Positions 27,412 through 37,577 of a stretch of 64,000 bases of DNA are shown piece after piece (the first letter of the stretch is position 1; each line of letters begins with the position of its first letter). The translations under genes and the position numbers were made by a program. The DNA is taken from positions 3,658,001 through 3,722,000 of the forward strand of contig CP066552.1 in NCBI GenBank assembly GCA_016415585.1. Direction: 5' to 3'. The DNA comes from Pectobacterium carotovorum (GTDB taxonomy: Bacteria; Pseudomonadota; Gammaproteobacteria; Enterobacterales; Enterobacteriaceae). The notes below the pieces were generated by a model that saw nothing but the letters and a program-made list of their open reading frames with translations, had not been told where the DNA came from and did not search any database.

Positions 27412-27467
27412 GTCCTAATGACAGATACTGTGTCATTAAGACAATAGAGAGACAATGTCATTTTGAC
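27412..27467 (+). promoter_or_regulatory. Three NorR enhancer sites
   Basis: GTCCTAATGAC (27412-27422), GTCATTAAGAC (27432-27442) and GTCATTTTGAC (27457-27467) each match GT-N7-AC, spaced 20 and 25 bp start to start. E. coli norVW likewise has three NorR sites upstream of a sigma-54 promoter. Site 1 overlaps the norR leader. Confidence 0.85.
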
Positions 27468-27510
27468 AATGATTATTTATTAAAACCATACAAATCAACA
27501 AATTAAAAAC

Positions 27511-27526
27511 TGGCACACTTCCTGCA
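27511..27526 (+). promoter_or_regulatory. Sigma-54 promoter of norVW
   Basis: TGGCACACTTCCTGCA matches the -24/-12 consensus TGGCAC-N5-TTGCA, with the GG and GC in the correct register. It lies 46 bp from the norV start and about 44 bp after the last NorR site. Confidence 0.88.
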
Positions 27527-27571
27527 ATCTCTACAGCATATCCCCGACTATGACTACTGAGGTTTCAGAAC

Positions 27572-29101
27572 ATGACAATTCACGTTAAGAACAATATCCA
27601 CTGGGTTGGACAACGCGACTGGGAAGTCCGTGACTTTCACGGCACCGAATACAAAACGCTGCAAGGCAGCAGCTACAACAGCTACCTGATCCGCGAAGAG
27701 AAAACCGTGCTGATCGATACCGTCGATCACAAATTCAGCCGTGAGTTTGTACAAAACCTGATGGCGGAAGTGGATCTGAACACGATTGACTACATCGTGA
27801 TCAACCACGCCGAAGAGGATCACGCCGGGGCGCTGAGCGAGCTGATGGCGCGTATTCCCAACACGCCGATTTACTGTACCTACAACGCGATCGATTCCAT
27901 TACCGGTCACCATCACCACCCCGAGTGGAATTTCCACACGGTCAAAACCGGCGACACGCTGGATATCGGTAACGGCAAACAGCTGATCTTTATTGAAACA
28001 CCGATGTTGCACTGGCCAGACAGTATGATGACCTACATGACCGAAGATGCCGTACTGTTCAGTAACGATGCGTTCGGTCAGCACTACTGCGATGAGCACC
28101 TGTTCAATGACGAGGTGGATCAAACCGAACTGTTCGAACAGTGCCAGCGCTATTTCGCCAATATTCTGACGCCGTTCAGCCGCTTAGTCACCGCCAAGAT
28201 CCACGAAGTGCTGGGCTTTAACCTGCCGCTGTCGATGGTTGCGACCTCACACGGCGTGGTATGGCGTGACGATCCTGCTCAGATCATCCACCTGTATCTG
28301 AAGTGGGCGGACAGCTATCAGGAAGATCGTATCACGCTGTTTTACGACACCATGTCCAATAACACCCGCATGATGGCCGACGCCATTGCGCAAGGCATCA
28401 ACGATGTCGACCCCGGCGTCGCGGTGAAAATCTATAACGTCGCCCGTCACGACAAGAACGAAATTCTGACGCAGGTCTTCCGCTCGAAAGGCGTGTTAGT
28501 CGGTTCATCCACCATGAATAACGTGATGATGCCGAAGGTCGCCGCCATGCTGGAAGAGATCACCGGCCTGCGTTTCCAAAACAAGAAAGCCTCGGCGTTC
28601 GGTAGCTACGGCTGGAACGGCGGTGCAGTAGACCGCGTTCAAACCCGTCTGATGGATGCCGGTTTTGAAACGACGCTGGCGCTGAAAACCAAATGGCGTC
28701 CTGACGGTTCCGCGCTGGAAATTTGTCGCAATCACGGCCGTGAAATCGCTCGTCAGTGGGCATTACATCCGCTGGATGATACGCCAGCCCGTCGCGTCAT
28801 CTCGCCCGTAAAGCAGACCGCTGCGGCACCGCAAACCACCACCGCCCCGCAGAATGTGAGCGCCCCAGCCGAGAGCGCCTGCGGATGCAATGAAGTCGCT
28901 GCGGCACAGTCAACCGCACAGCCAGCGGTACAGTCAGAAAACGGTTGTATGGTGTGCAGCGTCTGCCAGTGGATCTACGATCCGGCGCTCGGCGAACCGA
29001 TGCAGGATGTCACCCCTGGCACCATGTGGTCGGACGTACCAGACAGCTTCCTCTGCCCGGAATGTGGGCTGGGTAAAGACGTTTTCAATCCGATTCGCTA
29101 G
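27572..29101 (+). CDS. norV: Anaerobic nitric oxide reductase flavorubredoxin NorV
   Basis: 509 residues. The N-terminal beta-lactamase-like domain binds a di-iron centre through NHAEEDHAG (about residues 78-86) and later His/Asp ligands. A flavodoxin domain (about 255-395, [18 protein letters not shown]) binds FMN. The C-terminal rubredoxin (about 455-509) has CSVCQW and CPECGLG. It reduces NO to N2O without oxygen. E. coli NorV is about 479 residues; the extra length is a Thr/Ala/Pro/Gln-rich linker (about 410-450) with an added CGC motif. Expressed from the sigma-54 promoter with norW. Confidence 0.95.
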   Translation: MTIHVKNNIHWVGQRDWEVRDFHGTEYKTLQGSSYNSYLIREEKTVLIDTVDHKFSREFVQNLMAEVDLNTIDYIVINHAEEDHAGALSELMARIPNTPIYCTYNAIDSITGHHHHPEWNFHTVKTGDTLDIGNGKQLIFIETPMLHWPDSMMTYMTEDAVLFSNDAFGQHYCDEHLFNDEVDQTELFEQCQRYFANILTPFSRLVTAKIHEVLGFNLPLSMVATSHGVVWRDDPAQIIHLYLKWADSYQEDRITLFYDTMSNNTRMMADAIAQGINDVDPGVAVKIYNVARHDKNEILTQVFRSKGVLVGSSTMNNVMMPKVAAMLEEITGLRFQNKKASAFGSYGWNGGAVDRVQTRLMDAGFETTLALKTKWRPDGSALEICRNHGREIARQWALHPLDDTPARRVISPVKQTAAAPQTTTAPQNVSAPAESACGCNEVAAAQSTAQPAVQSENGCMVCSVCQWIYDPALGEPMQDVTPGTMWSDVPDSFLCPECGLGKDVFNPIR

Positions 29102-29111
29102 GGAGAGGATG

Positions 29112-30260
29112 ATGAAAGATATCGTGATTATTGGCGCGGGCTTTGCCGCCCGCCAGCTCATCCGACAGTTGCGCAAGCAGGATGCGCACTGCCCTATCCG
29201 CCTGATTACCGCCGACAGTGGCGATGAGTACAACAAGCCGGATTTAAGCCATGTGATGAGCCTGCAACAGCACGCCGACGATCTGACCAAACTGTCGGCA
29301 GCCGCGTTTGCCGAAGAAAACCGTATCACGCTGCTGGCCAATACGCGTGTCACCGCCATCGACCGCCATGCACAACAGGTCGTCTGCGGCACGGCTCGTT
29401 ACGATTACCACAAACTGGTGTTCGCAACTGGGGCCAGCGCCATCGTGCCGCAGATTTCGGGACGCGAACATATGCTGACGCTCAATAGTCAGCAAGAATA
29501 CCGCACCCATGAAGGCCGACTCTGGCAGGCCGAACGTGTGCTGGTGCTCGGTGCCGGACTTATCGGAACCGAGCTGGCAATGGATTTGGGACGCGCTGGA
29601 AAACAGGTCACGCTGGTGGACTGCGCTAACAGCATTCTGCCCGCGTTGATGCCGCCCGAAATCAGCGCGCGCCTGCAATTCACGCTAACGCAGCAGGGCG
29701 TTTCGCTGCAACTAAACACGACCCTGCAACAGTTGGAGAAAACCGAAACCGGCGTACAGGCTACATTTACCGATGGCCGCGCTGTCGAAGTGGACGAAAT
29801 ACTCTCCGCTATCGGTTTGCAGGCCAACACACAATTGGCGAAAGCGGCGGGGTTAACGGTACAGAAAGGCATTCAGACCAATGTGCAGTTACAGACCACC
29901 GATCCACAGATTTATGCGCTGGGCGACTGCGCAGAGATTAGCGGTAAGCTCCTGCCCTTCCTGCAACCGATTCAGCTCAGCGCGATTACGCTGGCGAAAA
30001 ACCTGCTGGGTGCCAGCGAGACGCTAACGCTGCCGCCGATGCTGGTTAAAATCAAGACGCCACTGTTTCCGTTACAGATGGCAGGCGATACCACTGGCAG
30101 TGACTTACACTGGCAGCAGGAATGGAACGAACAGGGGATGGTGGCTAAAGCGCTGGATGGTCAGCAAATACTGCGCGCCTTTGTGGTCGGTGGCGAGCGG
30201 ATGAAAGAGGCATTTCCGCTGCTGCGGCAGCTTTCCACCGTGAGTTCAATCACGGCCTGA
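29112..30260 (+). CDS. norW: NADH:flavorubredoxin reductase NorW
   Basis: 382 residues. The start is taken as ATG 29112, with GGGAG six bases upstream; ATG 29109 is the alternative. It starts 10 bases after the norV stop. An FAD motif (IVIIGAGFAARQLIRQL) at the N-terminus and an NAD motif (LVLGAGLIGTELAMDLG) near residue 143 mark a rubredoxin reductase. YALGDCAEI is the second FAD contact. It passes electrons from NADH to the rubredoxin domain of NorV. E. coli NorW is 377 residues. Confidence 0.94.
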   Translation: MKDIVIIGAGFAARQLIRQLRKQDAHCPIRLITADSGDEYNKPDLSHVMSLQQHADDLTKLSAAAFAEENRITLLANTRVTAIDRHAQQVVCGTARYDYHKLVFATGASAIVPQISGREHMLTLNSQQEYRTHEGRLWQAERVLVLGAGLIGTELAMDLGRAGKQVTLVDCANSILPALMPPEISARLQFTLTQQGVSLQLNTTLQQLEKTETGVQATFTDGRAVEVDEILSAIGLQANTQLAKAAGLTVQKGIQTNVQLQTTDPQIYALGDCAEISGKLLPFLQPIQLSAITLAKNLLGASETLTLPPMLVKIKTPLFPLQMAGDTTGSDLHWQQEWNEQGMVAKALDGQQILRAFVVGGERMKEAFPLLRQLSTVSSITA

Positions 30261-30366
30261 CACAGCAAAATAAATAATGCATTTAAAATACATATTTTCT
30301 GGTCAGCCTGCGTGCGGATTAATAGAATACGGCTATTGCTTTTAGAATTTACAGACCGAGGTAACG

Positions 30367-31227
30367 ATGCAAGATCTCATTTGTTATAAGAAGATGCCGC
30401 AGTGGAACAGCCAGACGCTGCCTGCCGCGTTTCAGGAAAAGCACAACACGCAGGAAGGCACCTGGGCGAAACTGACCGTGTTGAAAGGGGAAATGACCTT
30501 CTCCATGCTGACCGAAGACGGCGATACGCTGGAGACATTCCAGTTCTCCGAGCAGAACCAGCCGCCGTTTGTTGAGCCGCAGGCGTGGCATCGCATCGTC
30601 TCGTTCTCTGACGATCTGGAATGTCAGCTCAGCTTTTTCTGTTCGGCGGAAGATTTCTATCATAAAAAATACGGTCTGACGCGCACCCATTCCGAAGTGA
30701 TCAACGCAGTGCAGCACATCAAACCGAGCAAAACGCTGGATTTAGGCTGCGGCGGCGGGCGCAACGCGCTGTATCTGAATCTGCGTGGTTTTGACGTCAC
30801 GGCCTGTGACAAGCATGAGCAAAGCATTGATTCGCTGAATAACATCATCAAGAGCGAAGCGCTGGAAAACATCCGGGCTGGCGTTTACAACATCAATCTG
30901 GCGGAAATCAAAGAACAGTACGACTTTATCCTGTCGACCGTCGTGCTGATGTTCCTGGAACGCGATCGTATTCCGCACATCATCAGCAATATGCAGGACA
31001 GCACCGTTAACGGCGGCTATAACCTGATTATCGCTGCGATGTCGACGGAAGATTGCCCGTGCCCAATGCCCTTCTCGTTTACCTTTAAAGAAGGCGAACT
31101 GAAGAACTATTACGCCGATTGGGAGATCCTCAAATATAACGAGGATATGGGCGAACTACACAAGACCGACGCGCAGGGTAACCGCATCAAACTGCGCTTC
31201 GCCACGCTGCTGGCAAGAAAGCCGTAA
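30367..31227 (+). CDS. tehB: TehB-type SAM-dependent methyltransferase (tellurite resistance), long form
   Basis: 286 residues. The N-terminal 90 residues are a cupin-like DUF1971 domain, and the rest is a class I methyltransferase with [19 protein letters not shown] as the SAM-binding motif (about residues 123-141). E. coli TehB has only the methyltransferase (197 residues); Haemophilus TehB has this two-domain form. TehB methylates tellurite or selenite; its normal role may be oxidative-stress related. It follows norW by 106 bases and ends at a strong bidirectional terminator. Confidence 0.88.
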   Translation: MQDLICYKKMPQWNSQTLPAAFQEKHNTQEGTWAKLTVLKGEMTFSMLTEDGDTLETFQFSEQNQPPFVEPQAWHRIVSFSDDLECQLSFFCSAEDFYHKKYGLTRTHSEVINAVQHIKPSKTLDLGCGGGRNALYLNLRGFDVTACDKHEQSIDSLNNIIKSEALENIRAGVYNINLAEIKEQYDFILSTVVLMFLERDRIPHIISNMQDSTVNGGYNLIIAAMSTEDCPCPMPFSFTFKEGELKNYYADWEILKYNEDMGELHKTDAQGNRIKLRFATLLARKP

Positions 31228-31281
31228 GCACAGGTTAGCCGTCAGAAAACCTAATCAATTAAAAAATAAGACATAAAATAC

Positions 31282-31309
31282 AAAAGGGCCGATTACTCGG
31301 CCCTTTTTA
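31282..31309. terminator. Bidirectional terminator, tehB / ribB
   Basis: AAAAGGGCCGA pairs perfectly with TCGGCCCTTTT over a four-base loop. It has T-runs on both strands and serves the converging tehB and ribB genes. Confidence 0.92.
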
Positions 31310-31330
31310 TTTCTCTATACGCTGCGTGAA

Positions 31331-31984
31331 TCAGCTGGCTTTGCGCTCTGTCGCGATGCGGTAAGCGACCAGATCTTCAATCGTCAGCACTGGCATGTCG
31401 TGCTGTTTGGCAAACTCGATCACTTCCGGCGCGTGCGCCATTGAACCATCATCGTTCGTCAGTTCACACAGAACACCAGACGGCTTCAGGCCCGCCAGCG
31501 TCATCAGGTCAACCGTCGCTTCAGTATGACCACCGCGCGTTAACACGCCACCCGGCTGGGCGCGCAGCGGGAATACGTGGCCAGGGCGATTCAGATCGCT
31601 TGGCTTAGCGTTATCCGCAATCGCGGCACGAATGGTAGTCAAGCGGTCGGCAGCGGAAACGCCCGTTGTCACGCCTTCGGCGGCTTCGATCGTCACGGTG
31701 AACGCCGTTTGGTAATGGCTGGAGTTCTTCTCCACCATCATCGGCAATTCCAACTGCTGGCGACGTTCTTCCGTCAGGCACAGGCATACGATGCCACTAC
31801 CGTGACGAATCGTCAGCGCCATTTGTTCAACGGTCATATTTTCAGCGGAAAAGATCATGTCACCTTCGTTTTCACGATCTTCATCATCCAACACCAGCAC
31901 GCCGCGGCCATGACGCAATGCATCAAGTGCGCGTTCTACGCGTTCAGTAGGATTGCCAAATTCAGAAAGTAATGTCTGATTCAT
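31331..31984 (-). CDS. ribB: 3,4-dihydroxy-2-butanone 4-phosphate synthase
   Basis: 217 residues from ATG 31984, the length of E. coli RibB; an upstream frame at 31999 adds five residues. It has the acidic loop [12 protein letters not shown] that binds Mg2+, SGIVCLCL, and [20 protein letters not shown] with the substrate-binding and catalytic residues. It makes the four-carbon precursor of riboflavin from ribulose 5-phosphate. It is not fused to GTP cyclohydrolase II. Transcription starts beyond 32300 and runs through an FMN riboswitch. Confidence 0.96.
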   Translation of the reverse strand: MNQTLLSEFGNPTERVERALDALRHGRGVLVLDDEDRENEGDMIFSAENMTVEQMALTIRHGSGIVCLCLTEERRQQLELPMMVEKNSSHYQTAFTVTIEAAEGVTTGVSAADRLTTIRAAIADNAKPSDLNRPGHVFPLRAQPGGVLTRGGHTEATVDLMTLAGLKPSGVLCELTNDDGSMAHAPEVIEFAKQHDMPVLTIEDLVAYRIATERKAS

Positions 31985-32117
31985 GGTAAAAAACCTCAAT
32001 GTTATTATGGATTACCAGAATCAGGGCGAGCTTGAGGAGTAACCATTACTACTGGTTGCATAGTAATAGCTAACAAAAATAACGCGAGCGAGCATATAGC
32101 TCGACAGATACCGTTAC

Positions 32118-32300
32118 TCTCTCCCATCCGGACTTTAACCGTCGGCTCCGGAATTACACCGGATCTGCTGACCCCACGTTGCGAAACCGATAATAAAAAA
32201 CCGGAAAACACAGCGAGAGCGCTCGCGGGCTTCCAGTGCGCAGAGACTGCGTTCACTGGTTTACCGCCGGTGGGGAATTACACCCCGCCCTGAGAATAAG
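32118..32300 (-). promoter_or_regulatory. FMN riboswitch (RFN element) of ribB
   Basis: On the minus strand the element starts near AGGGCGGGGTGTAATTCCCC, continues ACCGGCGGT, and ends CCGGATGGGAGAGA. These are the conserved 5' and 3' blocks of the RFN element, with the internal GGTGTAATTCCGGAGCCGAC arm present too. FMN binding should switch off ribB. About 130 bases lie between the element and the start codon, room for a terminator or ribosome-site sequester. The 200 bp further upstream hold the promoter and then the ubiK leader. Confidence 0.95.
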
Positions 32301-32502
32301 CGGGTTTACTATAACGCTAATACCTCGATAGGGCAATTGATCCGCCACAGGAAATAGGGCAAAACGTCTGCTGGATTACAGTAAAACTATTCTGAATTAC
32401 AGTAAAACCATGCTGAATATGTGCAAAGCCGATGTCAGATTTTATTTATACCCATTACACTTGCTATAGTAATAACTTACATAACCTAATCAGGAAAGCG
32501 AC

Positions 32503-32793
32503 ATGATTGACCCAAAGAAGATTGAGCAAATCGCCCGTCAAGTGCATGAATCTATGCCAAAAGGTATCCGGGAATTGGGTGATGATGTGGAGAAAAAGAT
32601 TCGTCAGGTCTTGCAGGCACAGCTGACCCGGTTGGATTTGGTGAACCGTGAAGAGTTCGATATTCAGACGCAGGTTCTGCTCCGCACGCGCGAGAAGATT
32701 GCTCGCCTGGAACAGCGTATGACCGAGCTGGAAGCGAAACTGTCTACGGAAGAAAAGCCCGCCGCAGCGCCAGAAAACGACCAATCGTCATAA
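32503..32793 (+). CDS. ubiK: Ubiquinone biosynthesis accessory factor UbiK (YqiC)
   Basis: 96 residues. Begins [20 protein letters not shown]; the C-terminal half is a predicted coiled coil (about residues 50-80, [18 protein letters not shown]). UbiK forms a complex with UbiJ and aids aerobic ubiquinone assembly. Its position divergent from ribB matches E. coli. AGGAAAGCGAC precedes the start. A GC-rich hairpin follows. Confidence 0.93.
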   Translation: MIDPKKIEQIARQVHESMPKGIRELGDDVEKKIRQVLQAQLTRLDLVNREEFDIQTQVLLRTREKIARLEQRMTELEAKLSTEEKPAAAPENDQSS

Positions 32794-32832
32794 CACTCGT
32801 CTCATCACAACAGCTCGTCATCATCGCGATAC

Positions 32833-32852
32833 AACGCCCTAATCAGGGCGTT
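32833..32852 (+). terminator. Hairpin after ubiK
   Basis: AACGCCCT and AGGGCGTT are perfect eight-base arms around AATC, about 40 bases after the stop. The T-run is short. Confidence 0.6.
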
Positions 32853-32928
32853 GCTCGATTCCCTACTCTGCGCCAGCGGCAACCCTCAGAAACACAGATT
32901 TCACGTCGCAGCATTCAGAATCAACGGC

Positions 32929-34182
32929 TCAGTGGGAAACCAGTTCGACCTGCTTATGCGGCAGGAACAGCCACAGCACAGCCAGCATGATTAACGCATA
33001 CAGCGATTTCCAGCCGATCATCAGCAACAGCGCACAGCAGAGCAGGCCGCCGATTGCCGCCATCACTTTGGCACGCCCTTTCAGCAAGCGCCACCCCGCC
33101 AGCATACACAGCAGATAAATCAGAACGAAGATGCCGTTCGCGTACACAATCAACATGTCCAGTGGCAGTCTGAGCCAGTAAATTAACAGGCAGCACACCA
33201 GACAGCAGGCCACCACAACCGACAGTGCATTCACCGGCGCTTGCCCTGCGGACAGCTTCGCCAGCGCACTCCCTTTGGGTGCCTGCGACCAGACTAAACG
33301 GGCAAAGCCCTGCGTGTAGATATTCACACTGGCAAAGCAGGCCAGATACCCGACAAAGCAGGCAATCCACAGCGCATGTTGACCAAACAATTGCACAACG
33401 ATGCCCGGCAGTGAGGCCGTGGCAGCAATGCCTTCTCCATAAGCCTTAAAGTGCAGCACGGCTACCGTACATCCCCAATACACCGCCCCTGCGACCAGCA
33501 TGCCGATGAGTAAAGCCCGTGGGAAATCCCGCTCCGGCACCCGAAACTCCGTTGCCATATGGGCAAAGGCTTCAAGACCAACGAAGCACCAGAACATCAC
33601 AGCCAGTGCGCCGAAGGTGTTAGACCATGACAGCTCACTCACCGACGGCCAGGGAATGTGTGCGGGCGTGATATCGCCTTGCCACCAGATCGCGGCAACC
33701 AGCCCCACCACCAGCATCGCGATAACGATCTGAATATTGGCGCTGGATCCCGCACTGCGCAGACCAAGCAGCCAGATACCGCCCAGCGTCAGCAGCTGTA
33801 CGCAGAGTAACCCCAGATCGCTCCAGCCAAATGCCGCCTGCCAAAATCCGGCGGCAATCTGCAAGGCAGCAGGTAGCCCCAGCGGAATAACGGACAGAAA
33901 TAGCCAGCCGGTCACCCGCGCCATGCGCGGCCCAAAAGCGAGGTTAACAAAGTGCGCGGCCCCGCCCGCATTAGGAAAATGTTGCCCCAGCGCGGCAAAG
34001 CCAATGGCGATAGGAAAAACAAACAGGATCAAGATCGGCCACGCCCATAGGCTGTCTTGCTGTGCCAGTTGTGCGACCAGCGCAGGAACCGCAAACACCC
34101 CGGTCCCCAGCAGAGAAGTAGACAGCAATCCCACGCCCTGAATCAGGCCAAGCTCTTGTTTTAATCCTTTTACTTCACTCAC
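32929..34182 (-). CDS. yjeH: APC-family L-methionine/branched-chain amino-acid exporter YjeH
   Basis: 417 residues, about 12 membrane helices. It begins MSEVKGLKQELGLIQGVGLL and then TSLLGTGVFAVPAL, nearly the E. coli YjeH start (418 residues). FVGLEAFAHMATEF is the unwound-helix segment conserved in this family. YjeH exports methionine and branched-chain amino acids. It is a single gene between ubiK and zipA, convergent with ubiK. Confidence 0.92.
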   Translation of the reverse strand: MSEVKGLKQELGLIQGVGLLSTSLLGTGVFAVPALVAQLAQQDSLWAWPILILFVFPIAIGFAALGQHFPNAGGAAHFVNLAFGPRMARVTGWLFLSVIPLGLPAALQIAAGFWQAAFGWSDLGLLCVQLLTLGGIWLLGLRSAGSSANIQIVIAMLVVGLVAAIWWQGDITPAHIPWPSVSELSWSNTFGALAVMFWCFVGLEAFAHMATEFRVPERDFPRALLIGMLVAGAVYWGCTVAVLHFKAYGEGIAATASLPGIVVQLFGQHALWIACFVGYLACFASVNIYTQGFARLVWSQAPKGSALAKLSAGQAPVNALSVVVACCLVCCLLIYWLRLPLDMLIVYANGIFVLIYLLCMLAGWRLLKGRAKVMAAIGGLLCCALLLMIGWKSLYALIMLAVLWLFLPHKQVELVSH

Positions 34183-34231
34183 TACGTTTCACCTTTTCTT
34201 GCTTTTACACCACACCACGGCCGGGTCGAAG

Positions 34232-34260
34232 AATAAAAAAAGCCTCCACTAACGGAGGCT
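34232..34260 (-). terminator. Terminator of zipA
   Basis: AGCCTCC pairs with GGAGGCT over ACTAAC, and the minus strand runs into T residues from 34240 down. It lies about 50 bases after the zipA stop. Confidence 0.88.
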
Positions 34261-34310
34261 TCTCTCACCCACTGCATTCGCAAACTTATGCTTTCACATA
34301 GATAGTGCTA

Positions 34311-35327
34311 TCAGGCGTTGGCTTTCAGCACATCGCGAATGCGGGCTTTGTAGGATTCAACCTTTTGCGGCGTCATCATACGACGTTCGTCATCCTGCAC
34401 CACACCGCCAACATCGTCAGCAATACGCTGTGCAGACTGTAACATCAGTTTAAAGTTTTGGCTGGCATCGCCATAAGACGGCACCATCATGAAAATGGAC
34501 ACGCCGGGCGTCGAGAATTCGGACATCGCATCGACATTAAACGAACCGGGTTTAACCATATTCGCCAGACTGAACAACACCGGGCCTGCGCCAGCGGGGT
34601 TCACATGGCGATGGAAAATGTTCATTTCACCAAACTGGAAACCGGCCTGAAGCAGACTTTGCAACAGCAGTTCGCCGCCAATGACACCGCCCTGATGCGC
34701 CACAACATGCAGCACCAAAACCGCTTCTTTTGCCGCTGCGGGTTCAACTGGCTCAGGCTGAACTTTCTCATGCAGCGAATGTGCAACAGGCTGCTGTGGA
34801 GCAGATGCTGGCGCGTCATACGCAAACGGCTCACGCGGAGCGTTAATGCTCGGCTCAGGAATAGCGGTTTCTCTAGGGACGACAACCTGCGGATGAGTCT
34901 CACCACGTACTTGCGCACGCGGAGAATCCACTGGCGTCGCTTCATCCAGTAGCGGATCGTAAGAAGACACGGGAGACAGGTGCTCGAACGGCGATTTCGC
35001 CTCTGAACGAGCGTCTTCACGTGCACTGTGGTTATTGAATGAGGGGTTATCAAATGACGCGTTATCAAATGATGAGTTATCAAGTGAAGCGCTGCCAAAT
35101 GAAGGCTCACTCTGCTGCGGGCGGGCGCCCTTCACGCGAACTTCGCCAACGCCTTCATCCAGATCGTCAAGCGGCGTTTCATCACGCGCTTTTTTTGCAC
35201 GTTTAACCGGGCGGTCACGAAAAAGGGACGAGCGCTCTTTACGGCTAGTCCACAAGCCGTGCAGTAACAGCGCTATTATAGCGATCGCGCCAACAACGAT
35301 TAATATCAGACGCAAGTCCTGCATCAT
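34311..35327 (-). CDS. zipA: Cell-division protein ZipA
   Basis: 338 residues from ATG 35327, giving [10 protein letters not shown], the E. coli start, with GGGA five bases upstream; an upstream ATG at 35369 is not used. A single N-terminal membrane helix (about 6-26) is followed by basic residues, then a variable acidic, Pro/Gln-rich linker containing [20 protein letters not shown] repeats, and a C-terminal FtsZ-binding domain (about 205-335, [19 protein letters not shown]). ZipA tethers FtsZ rings to the membrane. The linker contains a run of five or so SFDN/SFNN units coded by tandem repeats. Confidence 0.95.
   Translation of the reverse strand: MMQDLRLILIVVGAIAIIALLLHGLWTSRKERSSLFRDRPVKRAKKARDETPLDDLDEGVGEVRVKGARPQQSEPSFGSASLDNSSFDNASFDNPSFNNHSAREDARSEAKSPFEHLSPVSSYDPLLDEATPVDSPRAQVRGETHPQVVVPRETAIPEPSINAPREPFAYDAPASAPQQPVAHSLHEKVQPEPVEPAAAKEAVLVLHVVAHQGGVIGGELLLQSLLQAGFQFGEMNIFHRHVNPAGAGPVLFSLANMVKPGSFNVDAMSEFSTPGVSIFMMVPSYGDASQNFKLMLQSAQRIADDVGGVVQDDERRMMTPQKVESYKARIRDVLKANA
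35035..35102 (-). repeat. Tandem repeats in the zipA linker
   Basis: A 15-bp unit (ATCAAATGATGAGTT-like) recurs four to five times and encodes S(F/L)DN(A/S)-type units in the ZipA linker. Copies are diverged by one to three bases. Length variation here would change only the flexible linker. Confidence 0.65.
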
Positions 35328-35530
35328 TGCTATCCCAATTGTTCTAACAAAACATTGCCACCACGGCAAATACCTATACTACTAACTCTATTTGCCTGAG
35401 TACACAAGTGCAAGCCTGCACGGTACTTTATGACAATAAAGATAGATACAACGCACTTTTTTGCTGTTTTTTCATCCAAATACGGGCTAGTCAGCATAAG
35501 ATCATCCCGATATGATGCCTCAACAAACAA

Positions 35531-36379
35531 ATGACTGAGTCTATCGGCACTATGTCTTCAGAAAAACCATCGTCTTCAGAAAAACCATCATCTTCCGGAA
35601 AATTGTCTTACGGCAATACCGCAGGCCAGGTTCGCAGCGGCATACACTATTTTCTTGCCGGATGGCGCCTGATCTCACTGCCGGGCATCCGACGTTTCGT
35701 TATTTTGCCCTTATTGATGAACATCGTCCTGATGGGCGGGGCTTTCTGGTGGCTTTTCACCCAGTTGAATGACTGGATTCCGCAGATCATGAGCCACATT
35801 CCGAGCTGGCTGCAATGGCTCAGCTACCTCATTTGGCCACTTGCCGTCCTCTCCATTTTGCTGGTATTCAGCTACCTATTCAGTACGATCGCCAATTTTA
35901 TTGCCGCACCGTTTAACGGTTTGTTGGCGGAACAGTTGGAAGCAAAACTCACCGGCCAAACGTTGCCGGACAGCGGCATACTCGGCATCGCCAAAGACGT
36001 CCCACGCATCATGAAGCGTGAAGTCCAAAAGCTGGCGTATTACCTGCCACGCGCGATTGTGCTACTGCTTCTCTATTTCATTCCCGGCATTGGACAAACT
36101 GTCGCTCCGGTGCTGTGGTTCCTGTTCAGCGCGTGGATGCTAGCGATTCAGTACTGCGATTATCCTTTTGATAACCACAAAGTGGGCTTTGCCACGATGC
36201 GTCAGGCATTACGTCGCCATAAAGTCGCCAATATGCAGTTTGGCGCCTTGGTCAGCCTGTTTACGCTGGTGCCTTTTTTGAATCTGGTCATCATGCCCGT
36301 CGCGGTATGTGGTGCAACGCAGCTGTGGGTGGATCGTTATCGCGATCTGTCAGCAACCCTGCCGAAAAAAGCGCCATAA
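35531..36379 (+). CDS. cysZ: Sulfate transporter CysZ
   Basis: 282 residues from ATG 35531; ATG 35552 is an alternative and neither has a strong ribosome-binding site. From residue 35 on it matches Cys[12 protein letters not shown] near residue 53, [20 protein letters not shown] near 115, and [20 protein letters not shown]. It has four membrane-associated helices and imports sulfate for cysteine synthesis. The N-terminal 30 residues are extra compared with E. coli CysZ (253 residues) and consist of Ser/Glu/Lys/Pro repeats from a tandem DNA repeat. cysK follows after a terminator. Confidence 0.92.
   Translation: MTESIGTMSSEKPSSSEKPSSSGKLSYGNTAGQVRSGIHYFLAGWRLISLPGIRRFVILPLLMNIVLMGGAFWWLFTQLNDWIPQIMSHIPSWLQWLSYLIWPLAVLSILLVFSYLFSTIANFIAAPFNGLLAEQLEAKLTGQTLPDSGILGIAKDVPRIMKREVQKLAYYLPRAIVLLLLYFIPGIGQTVAPVLWFLFSAWMLAIQYCDYPFDNHKVGFATMRQALRRHKVANMQFGALVSLFTLVPFLNLVIMPVAVCGATQLWVDRYRDLSATLPKKAP
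35552..35604 (+). repeat. Tandem repeat coding the extra N-terminus of CysZ
   Basis: TCTTCAGAAAAACCATCG is repeated as TCTTCAGAAAAACCATCA and then TCTTCCGGAAAATTGTCT. It encodes three SSxK(P/L)S units ahead of the conserved domain. Confidence 0.75.
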
Positions 36380-36388
36380 AAAGACAGT

Positions 36389-36416
36389 AAACACTGGCTG
36401 ATAACGGCCAGTGTTT
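36389..36416 (+). terminator. Terminator of cysZ
   Basis: AAACACTGGC pairs with GCCAGTGTTT over an eight-base loop, ten bases after the stop, and runs into TTTT. Confidence 0.88.
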
Positions 36417-36541
36417 TCTATTGTAATGAAAAGATATTTCTTAAGAACATAACGATATAGCAATTCTTTACTTCACTGAAAAGTGTGAACGGGTATTCTC
36501 TCTACGTTCGCAAAAATTTCATACAGTTATAAGGACAGGCT

Positions 36542-37510
36542 ATGAGCAAGATCTACGAAGACAATTCTTTCACAATCGGCCATACGCCGCTGGTTCGCCT
36601 GAACCGTATCGGCAACGGACGCATTCTCGCTAAAGTGGAATCCCGCAACCCCAGCTTCAGCGTAAAATGCCGTATCGGCTCCAACCTGATTTGGGATGCA
36701 GAAAAGCGTGGCGTTCTCAAACCCGGCATCGAACTGGTTGAACCTACCAGCGGAAACACAGGGATTGCGCTGGCCTACGTCGCGGCGGCTCGCGGTTACA
36801 AACTTACGCTCACCATGCCAGAAACCATGAGCATCGAGCGTCGTAAGCTGCTGAAAGCGCTGGGTGCTAATCTGGTGCTGACCGAAGGCGCAAAAGGCAT
36901 GAAAGGTGCCATCGCCAAAGCAGAAGAGATTGTCGCTAGCGATCCAAGCCGTTATCTGCTGTTGCAGCAGTTCAGCAACCCAGCGAACCCAGAAATTCAC
37001 GAAAAGACCACCGGCCCTGAAATCTGGGAAGATACTGACGGTCAGGTTGATGTCTTTATCTCTGGCGTCGGTACAGGCGGTACGCTGACAGGCGTGAGCC
37101 GTTACATCAAGAACACCAAAGGCAAGGCCATCATCAGCGTGGCAGTTGAACCTACCGATTCACCGGTGATCACTCAGGCGCTGGCAGGCCAAGAGCTGAA
37201 ACCAGGCCCGCACAAGATTCAGGGCATCGGCGCGGGTTTCATTCCAGGTAACCTGGACCTGAAACTGATTGACCGTGTAGAGAAAGTGACGAACGAAGAA
37301 GCGATCAGCACCGCGCGCCGTTTGATGGAAGAAGAAGGCATTCTGGCCGGTATTTCTTCCGGTGCAGCCGTTGCGGCAGCGCTGAACTTGCTCAAAGAAA
37401 AAGAATTTGAAGATAAAACTATCGTCGTTATTCTGCCTTCTTCCGGCGAACGCTACCTCAGCACAGCACTCTTTGCCGACCTGTTCACCGAGCAGGAACT
37501 GCAACAATAA
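36542..37510 (+). CDS. cysK: Cysteine synthase A (O-acetylserine sulfhydrylase)
   Basis: 322 residues, PLP fold-type II. Lys42 (SFSVKCRIG) is the PLP-binding lysine. [12 protein letters not shown] binds the substrate carboxylate, and [11 protein letters not shown] holds the phosphate. It condenses O-acetylserine with sulfide to cysteine. AAGGACAGGCT precedes the start. Normally induced by CysB with N-acetylserine; the AT-rich 160 bp upstream would hold the site, though no clear operator was read. A terminator follows at 37549. Confidence 0.97.
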   Translation: MSKIYEDNSFTIGHTPLVRLNRIGNGRILAKVESRNPSFSVKCRIGSNLIWDAEKRGVLKPGIELVEPTSGNTGIALAYVAAARGYKLTLTMPETMSIERRKLLKALGANLVLTEGAKGMKGAIAKAEEIVASDPSRYLLLQQFSNPANPEIHEKTTGPEIWEDTDGQVDVFISGVGTGGTLTGVSRYIKNTKGKAIISVAVEPTDSPVITQALAGQELKPGPHKIQGIGAGFIPGNLDLKLIDRVEKVTNEEAISTARRLMEEEGILAGISSGAAVAAALNLLKEKEFEDKTIVVILPSSGERYLSTALFADLFTEQELQQ

Positions 37511-37548
37511 CCCCCCGGTCACACTCGAACAACAAGTGACCAATGTGT

Positions 37549-37577
37549 TAAAAAAGCACCTATTTAGGTGCTTTTTT
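37549..37577 (+). terminator. Terminator of cysK
   Basis: GCACC pairs with GGTGC around TATTTA, flanked by A and T runs (AAAAAA / TTTTTT). It works on both strands in principle. Confidence 0.92.
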
